Part shown: one piece after another, positions 1-10,900 of the stretch | Layout of the letters: every line of letters begins with the position of its first letter | Numbering within the stretch: position 1 is the first letter of the stretch | Assembly: GCA_033296885.1 (NCBI GenBank) | Contig: MU863985.1 | Span: 1-64,000 of the forward strand | Reading direction: 5' to 3' | Length of the DNA stretch: 64,000 nucleotides | Source: Triangularia verruculosa | Lineage: Eukaryota; Ascomycota; Sordariomycetes; Sordariales; Podosporaceae | Notes under the pieces: model-generated | What the model saw: only the letters and a program-made list of their open reading frames with translations | The model's database searches: none | Told to the model about the DNA's origin: nothing | Program-made: the position numbers and the translations under genes

Positions 1-1370
1 TTACAGGCCACGTTACAGGCCACGTTGCGCTACCGTTTGACCGCTGCAGGGCACTGGCCTTAGCGTTCGGCTTTCCGGGACTTCGGATTGCTTCAAGGGG
101 CTGAGTTCCGTTCCGGCAACCGTAGTGCCTAAGCACTGCTGATCCAAGCCATTGTATTGCCTCTGAGGCCCTATATTCTACAGGGCTCAGATACACTGTA
201 AAATCCACAAACAAAAGCTGTATTTTAACATTATTTAATTAACTTTCTTTAAATATTAATAAATTTATAATATTTTTTATATTTCTTTTATTAAACTTTA
301 TTATATTAATAATTAAATATTATTTAATGTAAATTAAATTTTATAAAAAACTATATTTATTAAAGTAAAAAATTGTTAAGTAAAAAAGGTAAAAGATTCG
401 ACTTTAATAAGTAATTAAATTAAGTATTTAATTAAATAAAAAAGATAGTTTTAAAAAAGATATTAAATTTAAAAACCTTTTAATTATTTTTATAGTAATA
501 AAATTAAAATAATTATTCGTATTCTTTATATATAATAATTTAATAAATTTAAAAACTTTTGAATTAAAATTTAAAAGTATTTAAAATTTATAAGTAAATA
601 TAAAAAGAGAGGAAATAGTATTATATAATTAATAATTAATCGGCTATATTTTAAATTAATAACCGTTTATTTATATATTATAAGTTAATTATTAAAAATA
701 AAGTAATTAATTAAAGATATAGAAGTTATTAAAGGAATCCTATTAATTTAATAGTATATTAAAGGACTTAATAGTAACTTAAAGCAAGGAAAGTATGGAC
801 TATTTAACGGAAGATAAATATACGTTCGGGATCACTATATTATTCTAAATCTTCTTCTTCTTTTCTTTATTATGGACTTCGAGGCTATTAAAGATTATTA
901 CTGTAATTGAACCACTGTTCCAAGCCCTATATTACAGCCCTTGTCATAGGTTTAAATAGTCTTTTACTATTTTTAAGCACCCTTTTACTATCTTTAAACA
1001 CCCTTTTACTATCTTTAAACACCTTTAAACTATTTTTAAAGACCTTTTTATTATCTTTAAATATCTTCCTATTATTTTAAAACACTTTTTTATTATTTTA
1101 AAGATCTTTTTACTATTTTTAAATACCTTTTTATAATTTTAAATACCTTTTTACTATCTTTAAACACTTATTTACTATCTTTAAATACCTTTTTACTATC
1201 TTTCAATACCTTTTATTCTTTTAAATACCTTTTATTATCTTTAAATATATTTTTACTATCTTTAAACACTTTTTCACTATCTTTAAACACCTTTTTATTA
1301 TTTTAAACACCTTTTTACTATCTTTTAAACACCTTTTTACTATCTTTAAGTACCTCTTCGTCCGTCATCT
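1..1370. repeat. TA-rich degraded repeat block
   Basis: After about 180 normal bases (which begin with a 13-bp direct repeat containing TTACAGGCCACG) the sequence becomes extremely TA-rich and has no reading frame of note. From about 940 to 1350 it is an irregular tandem array built on a unit close to CTTTTTACTATCTTTAAACA, repeated roughly twenty times with small indels. High TA and low CG on both strands is what RIP leaves behind in Pezizomycotina. I infer a heavily mutated repeat island rather than a functional sequence. Confidence 0.75.
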
Positions 1371-1663
1371 CAACATTATTGTAAAGCACCATTGCCTAAG
1401 TAGCTGCATCATTGTCCCTCTTCTCTGATGCATTATCGAGCTCCTCCCCATCTCCATGTCCTCCGACTGGAAGTCTATGAGATTCCCCTCTTGCATGATC
1501 TGGCGTCGGGGGAGGATTGGGGGGCGAGGGTGGTTGTCCAGCTGCATTCTCCCTTGGTGGAGGGCTTGTCGCTTCTAAGTATCGTCTCTTGTCAGCCTCG
1601 TCTCAAGATTGCTGCAAAGGGTGGACATGTCTTACCTTCTGTTTGTTGCGTCTCCGTCCAGCA

Positions 1664-1999
1664 ACTCGAGCTGGAGTAGCTCTGGAGTGGTCAGGATTGC
1701 TGCGATGTTGATGGTACATCTGACTGTTGCCTCTGATGTCTCCTTGGCCGATGATGGTGCAGTTCGTCATGTTGTTGAAGTTCTGATTTCATTAGATCGA
1801 GCATCATCAGGACTGGACAGACATACATACCATCTCGAGCTTGAGTAGCCCTCGAGTGGTGGTGATTGCTTCGATGCTGGTGATGCATGGTGTTGCTTCC
1901 AGCTATGTCGCCTTGCTGGAGGATCGTGCAGTTTGTCATGTTTGCAATGTTCTGAAGTCATTAGACTGAGTATTTTCAAGACTGGACAGACATACATAC
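1664..1999. repeat. Diverged tandem duplication, about 168-bp unit
   Basis: Two head-to-tail copies run from about 1664 to 1831 and 1832 to 1999. Shared landmarks are an ACTCGAGCT-like start, the paired phrases GATGGTGCAGTT / GATCGTGCAGTT, and the identical end GACTGGACAGACATACATACC in both copies. They differ by many transitions, so the duplication is old. No convincing gene is seen between 1371 and 2260; the short frames there are interrupted and have no recognisable domain. Confidence 0.6.
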
Positions 2000-2269
2000 C
2001 AGGGTCGGGACTGCATTTGGCATCAGCACTTTGCCGTCAGGCGTTTGCACCGTAGTCGTCATCTCCATCTTGGATAGTTGTGTATCTCAGAGTGCTTTTA
2101 ACTTAGCGACGTCTTTTGGTGTCCCCTACTGGGGACGGAAGAAAGTGTCTGAACTGGAGTATATATCCCCCCATTGTCACCCACCCATCTATCTTTTTGC
2201 GCAGCTTGCTAAGTCCACTTTCACGTCATGGCACAATGGGCAGGCTTCAAAGTCACTGAGTTAGCAGGC

Positions 2270-2710
2270 GCGGAAGGCTTGCACTCGCAAGATCGCGGGT
2301 GAGATAGCGGGCAAAGTTTGGGAAAGGGGGGCGGGGTTGGTAAGTGCGGAAGGCTTGCACTCGCAATGCGGTTGGATTTGAGACAACGCAGCTGTATTGT
2401 GGAGTGTTGGGTGGGATCCAAAGTCGTTGAACTCCAACGCTGGCAGGGACGAAAGGCTGAGGATCTGCACTCACAAGACCTGGTTGCCTTTTCCAAGACC
2501 TGGTTGCCTTTGCAAGACTGTGTGGGGAGCGGGTAAAGTTTGGAAAGGGAGGCGGAGGGGAGTAGGTAAGTGTAAGGAGAACAGTCGTGGAGTGCTGGGT
2601 GGGGTTCAAAGTCATTGAACTGGCAGTGACGAAAGGCCGAGGGTCTGCACTCGAAAAACCGACTTGCCCTTGCAAGACCGTGTGGGGAGCGAGTAAAGTT
2701 GTCGTTGTTG
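2270..2710. repeat. Repeat block A (about 150-210-bp units)
   Basis: Two or more imperfect units share the phrases GGAGTGTTGGGTGGGATCCA, CACTCGCAA, TTGCCTTTGCAAGAC and GTGTGGGGAGCGGGTAAAGT. The same family recurs at 3955-4580. The units contain short self-complementary pieces (TTGCCTTTGCAAG) and have no intact reading frame. Nature unknown; possibly a non-autonomous mobile repeat or an expanding local satellite. Confidence 0.6.
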
Positions 2711-2879
2711 GGTGGTGGTGCAGCATTTGCGTGTAATGCTTAGTACCTGACTTAATTCTCGACAACAAGATATTCAGTTTTCGGCTTCTGATAATTTTAT
2801 CCACGTCTATCACCCCCCCTCACAAGAAGGTTGTTTTACCACCGCGAGTCCCACATACCAATCAACACCTCGTTTCCCA

Positions 2880-3415
2880 TTCACCTCCATGGTCACTATC
2901 AACCTGGCGCCAGCCTCCGTCAAGGCCTCCGACCTTGACAACATCCACCCGACAGCCGACCACTTCATCGACTTCTCGACAATAAGAAGATTATTTTACC
3001 ACCTCACTTCCCATTCGCCACCATGGTCACTACCAACCTAGCGCCAGCCTCCGTCGAAATGTCAGCAATCCGAAACTCCTTGGGCACCAAAATTCAAGGC
3101 CTCCGACCTTGACAATATCCACCCAACAACCAACCACTTGGTCGACTTCTCGACAATAAGAGTATTTTACCACCGTAAGTCCCAATCACAGCCTATCCAA
3201 CAGCGCTCGCCCACGCTTCTACCACCGTATAGTAGCCTTTTCCTCATATACCACCTCATTTCCCATTCACCTCCATACCAGTCATTACCAACATGGCGCT
3301 AGCCTCCGTCAAAATGTTACAGCAATCCGAAACTCTTCAAGCACTAAAGTTTAAGGCCTCCGACCTTGACAACATCTACCCGACAGCTGTTGCCTGTTTG
3401 GCCTGGCCAGGTCAT
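2880..3415 (+). pseudogene. Three tandem copies of a gene 5' fragment
   Basis: Three degenerate copies of the same coding start lie head to tail, with ATG codons near 2889, 3023 and 3293. Copy 1 reads MVTINLAPASVKASDLDNIH and continues through PTADHF; copy 2 reads MVTTNLAPASVE; copy 3 reads MALASVKMLQQ and then KASDLDNIYPTA. Copies 2 and 3 carry about 40 extra bases between the PASV and KASDLDN segments; copy 1 lacks them. Each copy runs into stops or loses frame within a few dozen codons. I do not recognise the family. They look like duplicated, decayed pieces of one host gene. Confidence 0.5.
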
Positions 3416-3579
3416 CTCCGGTTTGGTTCAGTAGTCATCTCACGTTTGGCCAGTTTGCCCAGGCTCAGAGTCATGACCAGTCAGCCACCACGTGTATATT
3501 AGCCGACCTTGGCCCGGTAGTTCAGAACCCAGAATTGATCCACTCTCGATTTCCCACTTCTTCCTGACCTACGTGACCT

Positions 3580-3738
3580 TTGCCGTCCCACAACAGCCGA
3601 CCACTTCGTCGAGCGAAAGCAAGAGGCCTGGCAGACCTACTGGGAAAGCGTCTACTCCAATAGGGACTCCGCTAACGCTAGATCGAAATATTTCTGGTCA
3701 CAATTGGACCACATGATGTTACACGAAGCGCGGCGTTG
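3580..3738 (+). pseudogene. 3' fragment of the same duplicated gene
   Basis: From about 3592 an open frame reads ADHFVERKQEAWQTYWESVY and continues to LDHMMLHEARR before a TGA at about 3736-3738. Its start matches the PTADHF segment of the copies at 2880-3415, so it is probably the tail of the same gene. The Trp/Tyr/Arg-rich reading with a clean stop suggests genuine former coding sequence. No function is recognisable. Confidence 0.4.
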
Positions 3739-3954
3739 AGGAAGAATAAATGATGATTGATCTCATCGGGCCTGGTGAGCTGGCAGGTGGAGGCCTTGGA
3801 AGCTGAGCCAGACTAGGTTAGCGAGACAGTCAGGTATCTACATACAATTACAGTGTGGATGTGTCCATTTTCAGATTTCAGAAGAGTTACACATAATTCA
3901 CAAAGCCGCGGGCAAGCACAGTGCCTTCGACGCTTCAGACTGTGCCCAAGAAAG

Positions 3955-4580
3955 AGGTCTGGGGGCCGAGATAAGTGTGGAAGGCTTGCACTTGCTAAGC
4001 GGTTGGATCGAAGAGAACGCAAGTCTCCTGTGGAGTGTTGGGTAGGATTCAAAGCCAATGAATTGACATGGACAGAAGGCTCATACTCGCAAGACCGGGT
4101 TGCCTTTGCAAGACCGTGTGGGTGGGGAGCGGGTAATGTTTGGAAAGGAAGGCGGGAAAAGTATGGAAAGCTTGCACTTGTTATGCGGTTGGATCTGAGA
4201 GAACGCAGCTGTGGCGTGGAGTGTTGGGTGGGATCCAGAATCATCGAGTTAACAATGACGGAAGGCTCACACCACCGTCGCAAGACTGGCTTGCCTTTGC
4301 AAGACTGTCTGGGCGAGGGAGCGGGTAAGGTTTGGAGGACGGCAGTTGCATTTTGGAGTGTTGGGTGGGATCCAAAGTCATCAAAGTGACGGGGGCGGAA
4401 GGCTCACACTCGCAACATCGGCTTGCTGTTGCAAGGCCGTGTGCGGGTAAGGGAGCGGGCAATGTTTGGAAAGGACGGCAGCTGCATTGTGGAGTGCTGG
4501 GTGGGATCCAAAGTCACTGAATTGACAGCAACGGAAGGTCCATACACGCAAGGCCAGCTTGCCTTTGCAGGATCCCCACC
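3955..4580. repeat. Repeat block B, same family as block A
   Basis: About four imperfect units of 110-180 bp share GGAGTGTTGGGTGGGATCCA, GAAGGCTCACACTCGCAA, TTGCCTTTGCAAGAC and GGGAGCGGGTAA with block A at 2270-2710. Units at about 4220, 4350 and 4490 are the easiest to see because the GGGTGGGATCCAAAGTCA phrase recurs. Frames crossing the block change identity from unit to unit, so this is not a protein repeat. Confidence 0.6.
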
Positions 4581-4857
4581 TACAACATACTCATCCACAA
4601 CTTCCAAATACAGAGTGCCTGAGAATCCGGCCGTATGTGACTTGTTTGGGTGAAGCTGATGGAGAACATGATACGATGGTTGGGTATTGCGTCTGGGAGG
4701 GGGGACGAGAGAATGGTGGTCGTTCTATCGAAGAGGACTCTTCCTCCTTGACCGTTCAGACAGAAATCAGCACCTTTAAGACAATCTTTGCTGTTGCTCT
4801 AGCTGTTGTAAAACTCTTGTTGATACTCTTGTTGATACTCTGTCGTCTCCATTCACA

Positions 4858-6021
4858 ATGGTCACCACTCGTTCTGCTTCTCGTGCTTCCGGTGGTCTTT
4901 CGACTGCCCGTCTTTCGGCTGCTCGCGCGGCTGTATCTTCTCGCTCTGGTTTGCATACGGCTGCCATTCTCCCAGCTGCTCGCGCGGCTGGATCTTCTCG
5001 TCCTGTTGGTCACCGCAGGATCCCTTCAACTATCCAGGAGTCGCCCATCAATGGTCCGGTCTTGGCCAGTGACGACGTTCCCAATGATCAGGCTATTATG
5101 CCTGTGGACGAGAGGCCCCTGGCGCCCCATCGTCAGTCCTCCGTTGACTGTTCATGGTGCTGCTGCTTCCACTACTGCCATGGCTCTTCCTGGAATCCTT
5201 GGCCCCCATGGTCCCCTCGGTTCTCTTCTTTCCCATAAGGATGGCACTGTAGGTATTCATGTGCTGTTGGTTAAGTAGACATAACTAACATGTCCTTAGT
5301 GTGATTGTGGACACGACTGCGAGTTCAGTCTCGACGATTCGGCTCCCGGCTCTCCGAGTCCTTTGGCCCTCCTTTCCCCTAACCTAGCCGTCAGCGAGCC
5401 TAGTCCAAAACGGATCCCTTTATCCCAACCAGTCTCGGACACCTCCGACGACGATGACATTGTTCCCCTGCGACATGTTGATGTTGTCGACCTTTCCATC
5501 CCCGGCCCCGGTCCACGCTCACTTGGTCCTTCTCCGGCGACGGATGGAACTCCAAAGGGTTCTAACAAGAGGAAGCGGTCACAGTCTAGTGATGGCGAAT
5601 GGGAAGGTGACGATGAGGACGACGAGGACGATGAGGACGATGAGGACGACGAGGGCGACGAGGACGATTGTATGTCCGATATGGATGAATATGGCCGTTA
5701 GTTGACACGGATGATGTCGATGGCCAAGATGTCGATCTCGACAACGACGACGCTGTTGTTGTGAGGTTGCCTCCTTCGGATGTTTTGGCCGCCCAACCTC
5801 CAGCGGAACTTTTTGCGGGGATCGACAACCCCGATGAGAATGCTTTGTCTTTGCACATATTCGACAAGGCTGTGGAACTCCTTCAGCTGAAGACGGTGAA
5901 TATGGCTCAGGACGTCCCAGTGCCCTGGCCCTGGACTCAATATTTTGCATCGAAGAATGTGGACCAGATGAGGCCGCGGCCCGGTATATCAGAATGGTGC
6001 CTATGCGAACCCAGTCTGTGA
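4858..6021 (+). pseudogene. Frameshifted relic of an acidic, Ser/Ala-rich protein gene
   Basis: The region has coding character spread over different frames. A frame from the ATG at 4858 reads MVTTRSASRASGGLSTARLS and contains a repeated AARAA(V/G)SSR segment. Around 5140-5160 coding character moves to another frame that ends HKDGT and then reaches a good intron (donor GTAGGT at 5251, ACTAAC branch, acceptor TTAG at about 5300). The next exon starts CDCGHDCEFSLDD and ends in a long Asp/Glu run with a KRKR cluster and a stop at 5701. A third frame (VDTDDVDGQD onward) runs to 6021. Two frame changes without good introns argue for a decayed nuclear or acidic protein gene. Family not recognised. 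Confidence 0.4.
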
Positions 6022-6415
6022 GTGTCGTTGTTGTCGGTGTGCCTTTTCTGTCTCCCCCCGTTTATGGGTTAATTGAGCGCCATGGTCGTTGGTGTATGTT
6101 TTCTGCCTTTTCCTATTTATGGGTTGCGTGAGCGTCGTTGTTGTCGGTCTGGCTTTTCTGTCTCTCCTCATTTATGGGTTGGTTGCGTACTGGTGGCGTT
6201 TGTCGGTGTTGTCCTCACAGCCCTCGCGGGTTTGCTGAGAAGCTCACGGCCCTTGTGGGTTCGTTGAGTACTGGTGGTGTTTTCTGGTGTTGTCCTCCCA
6301 CCCTTCACGGGCGGTTGAGCATCTCTCACTCTTTATGGGTCGGTCGAGCATCTCTCACTCGCTATGGGTCGGTCGAGCATCTCTCACCTTTATGGGTCGG
6401 TCGAGCAAAAAAAGT
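6010..6415. repeat. Tandem minisatellite region
   Basis: Two kinds of repetition are visible. At 6010-6200 two loose copies share GTCGTTGTTGTCGGT and TTTTCTGTCTC and end TTTATGGGTT. At 6310-6407 a unit of about 25-27 bp, TATGGGTCGGTCGAGCATCT plus CTCACTC, is repeated three to four times. The following stretch to 6990 shows no supported gene. Confidence 0.65.
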
Positions 6416-7008
6416 CTCATTGCTTCAGCGATGAGCGGCGGCCAGTGCATGGGCATCATGTCACGTCCTTCTTTCGTTACTGTCTTTGGCAGTATCGGAA
6501 GATCCCTTGGCCGGGATGGGCATGAAAATCGGACTCTGCAAGCTCCCCGTGGTGTTGCCTGGAAATCCAGTCTTGTGACTGAGAGCCAATGCAGAGACGT
6601 CGTTGTTGGTGGCGGTAGCTGAGGTTATGTGTCTGTTGTGGGCTTTTGGTTGTGGGTTTTGCTTGTGGGTGTTCGGTTGTTTGTTGATGGGGGTTTGTTG
6701 ATGATGGTGGATTGATGATTCAGACAGTTCTTGTGTAGGTATTGTGTTTTTAGTCTGTCGGGTTTCGTACCCGCGTCGACCTCGTTGACTGCATTTTACC
6801 ACTTCCGTTGTTGAATCATGGCCGTAAAATGAAAGGAAATCGTTTTCTTCATGCTGGATCTATTCTCTCTCTCAACCGCGGCTGAATCAAGTTAGATACT
6901 CAAAGTGGAATCAATAGCGGTCACTCAGTAGGTAAGCTACCGGACGAGTGTTTAATACCTATTATACCTGTCTTTATTGAACTTGTTTTGGGTGACACTT
7001 TGGGGTTA

Positions 7009-7479
7009 CTACACATACAACCCCTCTCCTTCAAGGAGATCCCCGAAAAACTCAGGGCCTGCTCTCCCCCGCTTCGTAGATGGTTTTGCAGATAACATAC
7101 GGCAAGACTGCGTGGTACGTTTCCGCTCCACAATCTTCCCAGAGTAAGCCTGAGGGACTCGTGGTGACAACACAACCTTCTTCTTGTTGTTGAGAAGCAG
7201 GTATGGCTGAGTCACTGGAGGCCTGTTGGGAGGAACCCATGTCGACGTCTCAAAACCGTGGAGCTCGGTGAACTCAACAGCCTCTTCGTCCGTATCAAAC
7301 TTAAGCACCTTGAGGAAAAGAGGCAAAGAAGTGGGAGGAGCAAAATACAAAAAGGACTTCGCCGACGCCGCTGGGATAGGCGTGAGTCCGAAAGCGGAGG
7401 TGTAGTATTCTAGACCGATAGTTTTAGGACCCCCCGATTTATCTGTTAGGACCCCCCGAGCCATATACATCCTAAACAA
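7009..7479 (-). CDS. Hypothetical ORF fragment overlapping a TIR element
   Basis: An uninterrupted frame of about 156 codons reads toward 7009. Its first 20 or so codons lie across the left terminal repeat of the element at 7420-7930, so the upstream end cannot be a normal gene start. The remaining part (YYTSAFGLTPIPAASAKSFL onward) has mixed composition and no domain I recognise. It may be the truncated 3' portion of a gene cut by insertion of the element, or simply a chance frame. Confidence 0.25.
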   Translation of the reverse strand: MFRMYMARGVLTDKSGGPKTIGLEYYTSAFGLTPIPAASAKSFLYFAPPTSLPLFLKVLKFDTDEEAVEFTELHGFETSTWVPPNRPPVTQPYLLLNNKKKVVLSPRVPQAYSGKIVERKRTTQSCRMLSAKPSTKRGRAGPEFFGDLLEGEGLYV

Positions 7480-7930
7480 AATAACTAGTATTGCAAAGTA
7501 GATATATAATATTAAAGGATGGTTAAAAGGCCTTAAAAGATAGTTAAAAGGCTTTAAAGGATAGTTAAAAGGCTTAAAAGATAATTATAAGGCTTTTAAA
7601 GATAGTTAAAAGGCTTAAAAATAATTAAAAGACTTTAAAACATAGTTAAAAGGCTTTTAAAAATAGTTAAAAGGCTTTAAAGATAATTATAAAGCTTTAA
7701 AGGATAATTAAAAGGTTTCAAAGATAATTATAAGGCTTTTAAAGATAGTTAAAAAGCTTAAGAAATAACTAAAAGACCTTAAAAGATAATTAAAAGGCTT
7801 TTAAAAATAGTTAAAGGCTTAAAATATCGTTAAAATGCCTTAAAATATAGTTAAAAGGCCTTAAAAGATAGTCAAAAGGCTTAAAGGATAGTTTAAAGGC
7901 TTAAAAGATAAATCGGGGGGTCCTAAAACT
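7420..7930. mobile_element. 511-bp element with 25-bp perfect TIRs (MITE-like)
   Basis: Bases 7420-7444 (starting AGTTTTAGGACCCCCC) and 7906-7930 are perfect reverse complements over 25 bp. A second partial copy of the tip (TTAGGACCCCCCGAG) follows at 7446-7460. The interior from about 7500 to 7905 is a tandem array of a 20-bp TA-rich unit near AAAGATAGTTAAAAGGCTTT. There is no transposase frame. I see no clear target-site duplication. The perfect ends against a strongly degraded interior suggest a non-autonomous DNA element or a hairpin-forming satellite cassette. Confidence 0.6.
7490..7905. repeat. 20-bp TA-rich tandem array
   Basis: Around twenty imperfect units of AAAGATAGTTAAAAGGCTTT run head to tail and fill the inside of the inverted-repeat element. 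The reverse complement of this unit forms the array at 940-1350. Related short runs occur near 15130, 27740 and 62400. Confidence 0.7.
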
Positions 7931-7992
7931 GTCACTCTAATTCTAATTTAAAGAAATGGATAAGTTGCGTCGGAAAGAATAAATAACAAGTA

Positions 7993-10900
7993 TTAATCTA
8001 GATTCTGGGACTCGCACATCTTTGCGTAGATTGTCCCTTGAGCCATAAGCTCGGCGTGTGTACCCGCTTCTACAATCTTCCCAGCGTGGAAGACGCAGAT
8101 AAGATCTGCATCCTTGATGGTGCTCAGTCGGTGAGCAACGGCGACGGTGATCCGGTCACCCTCCTTTGCTGCTTCGGCTAGGGCTTCTTGCACAATCCGC
8201 TCGCTCGTGGAATCGAGAGCACTGGTTGCCTCATCGAGGAGCAGAATCTGAGGGTTACGGATCAGAGCGCGGGCAATACAAATACGTTGCCGCTGTCCAC
8301 CGCTCAGTAAGCTACCGGAAGGACCGGCAAAAGTCGCCACGCCATCTGGAAGAGAGCAGACAAAGTCCCAGGCATTTGCGGCGCGAAGTGCAGCCTCGAC
8401 TCGAGTCGACAACTCGGCATCTTTCTCCGTGGGCATGTCACTTTCATCGAGCCCTAAAGCCACATTGTCTTGAATCGAGCCCTGAAAAAGCGTTGGTTCT
8501 TGTTGGACGAGAGAGACTATCGCGCGGTAATGCCGGGGGTTGAGAGTTGGGAGAGCGTCGGAGGCGATACGGACGGTTCCAGTGGAAGCGTCATAGAAGC
8601 GTTCAAGAAGACCGATGATGGTAGATTTGCCGCAACCAGAAGCACCAACAACGGCGATGAACTGTCCTTTTGTGATCTGTTATAAATGTCAGTCTTAGGC
8701 TTAGGGTTACATCCACCAAAGCTCTTACCTCTAAATCTATGCCTCGTAGGACAGTAGTATCCGGACGAAGAGGATAGGAAAAGCGAACATTATCGAGCTG
8801 GATGGGCCCACCAGACGAGGGTTTGTTGTCACGGTTCTCTGGTGTCTCTTTGACGGTGGCTTGCAATTCGGAGAGCCAAAAGATGTAATTCGCCGAGTTC
8901 TGTCCTTTGGTAATGCTTGTTGAAAAGGCAAAGAATTGTGACGCGGCTTGTGAAGATAGAAAGACCCCGAGGAAAGCTACAAAGAAGTCGTACATGGTGG
9001 TCTGACCTGACGAAACCAGGTTGCAGCCGTACCAGAACCCCAAAGCCATGAACCAGTATTCAATCCCTTGGGTGAAGGCAAAGCAGGTCATGATCAGGGT
9101 CAGAGGTTTGACGGAGCCGGCAACGGCGTGATCAAGTTCCACTGTGTATCGTTCGAGGACCTTTTCTTCCAAGGTCAGCGAAGAGACGGTCCGGATGGCG
9201 TTGATGCTCTCGGAAGCAATCCCGGAAGACTTCGAATGCCGCTCAGAGACCATCTGATCCAATTTCACGTCTAGTCGGATCTTGTACCAGCCAGAAAATG
9301 CGAGAGGTGGCATTCCACCAAGGACGACGACGAGACCCAACTTCCAGCTGTGGACAATGGCCAAGATGCTGCAAGCCCCGAGGTTGAGGACGGAGATCAA
9401 AATGAGCCCAACGTTGATACCCATCAGCTCAAAGATTCCCTGGGGATCCGATTCTACGTGGCTGACCAGAGAGCCTGTTGAGTTTTCGGGGCGGTCGAAG
9501 AATTGTATATCTTGGCGCAGTAAATCGTCAAACACTTGGCGGCGGAGCTTGCGCGTCAACGTCTGGGCGATTACATTACAGCACCATCCCAAAATGAAGT
9601 AGACAAAAAGACAGCCGCCTGCCATGACAATGAACATGCAGGCATAGAAATTTCCACGGTCAATCATCTCGTCGCCGGTCAAAGTAAACACATCCATGAC
9701 CTGAGCCATCAGGATTGCCTGACCGGGGAAGGCAGCAGCGGCTCCCAAACAGCCCAAGAAGAGCCCGAAATACATCAGATTCAATTCGGGGGTGGACTTT
9801 ACCAGCCGGGCAATGACAGTCAACAATCCGACGTGCTTGTGTTTCTGGAAATCGTCACGATGTTTTTGTTCGTCCAATCGGGCTCGGTCTGTTGTTGGGT
9901 AGCGCGTCATTGTTTTGGTCAATTCCACCGGATGGCGACCCTCATCGTCATCCTCGCCCTCGTCTTGACTATCGATTTCTTCGCGAGACCCTTCAGTGTC
10001 GGATCCGTTCTTTCGAGCTGCAACAGCCAAATTTTGAGCCCGTACCAGTTTGGCGTAGGCGCCGTCCTTGGCGATGAGTCCCTCGTGAGTTCCCTGTTCG
10101 ACAATCCTGCCTGTTTGCATTACCACAATGTTGTCGGCCTTTTTAATAGTCGCTAACTTATGCGCAATGACAAGGGTGGTGCGGCCCTCGGCGGCCCTGT
10201 CAAGAGCCTTCTGGACCGCACCCTCTGAATTAGGATCAAGGGCACTTGTTGCCTCGTCCAAGAGGAGCACCTTGGGTTGGGAAACCACACTCCGAGCAAT
10301 AGCCACACGTTGTTTCTGCCCACCTGAAAGGCCTGAGCCTCTCTGTCCGATCTCTGTGTCGTAACCTTGGGGGAGTTCCATGATAAAGTCATGAGCAAAG
10401 GCCATTTTCGCCGCCTCTTCCACGCGGGCCATCTGCTCCTCACGAGAACTGTGCTCCAGAGGCGTTCCAATGAGGCCGTGTGCGATGTTTTGGAATACGG
10501 TTCCTTGGAAGAGGACAGGTTCCTGTTGCACCAACCGAACCTTCCTGCGGAGCCAGTGGAGATTCAGCTGGTCGATAGGACGCCCATCAAGCTTGATGGA
10601 GCCAGACAAGGGATTGTACCAGCGTTCCAAAAGACCAACAATTGTGCTCTTGCCAGACCCGCTTGCTCCGACCAAAGCAGTCACCTTTCCTGCCGGAATC
10701 GTGAGGCTAAAGTCGTCCAACACCTTGGCCTTGGGCCTTGATGGGTAGGCAAAGGAGACGTTTTCCAGTGTGATGAGGCCTTCCACCTCCTCGGGCTGAT
10801 CCCCAGACTCATCGAACGGATCGATCTTGGAAACCGTGTCGATCAACTTGAAGAGTTGTGCCGCAGCCGTCGAGGCCCGGCTGAAGTCAATCGCATAGGG

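Noticed and set aside
5672..5703. Possible 32-nt intron (GTATGT..GTTAG) joining the acidic run to VDTDDVDG
   Set aside because: It would restore the frame but is far below the 46-nt minimum seen elsewhere in the window; a frameshift in a decaying gene is more likely.
7420..7930. Target-site duplication of the TIR element
   Set aside because: Flanking bases (CCGAT on the left, GTCAC on the right) do not match, so no duplication is claimed.
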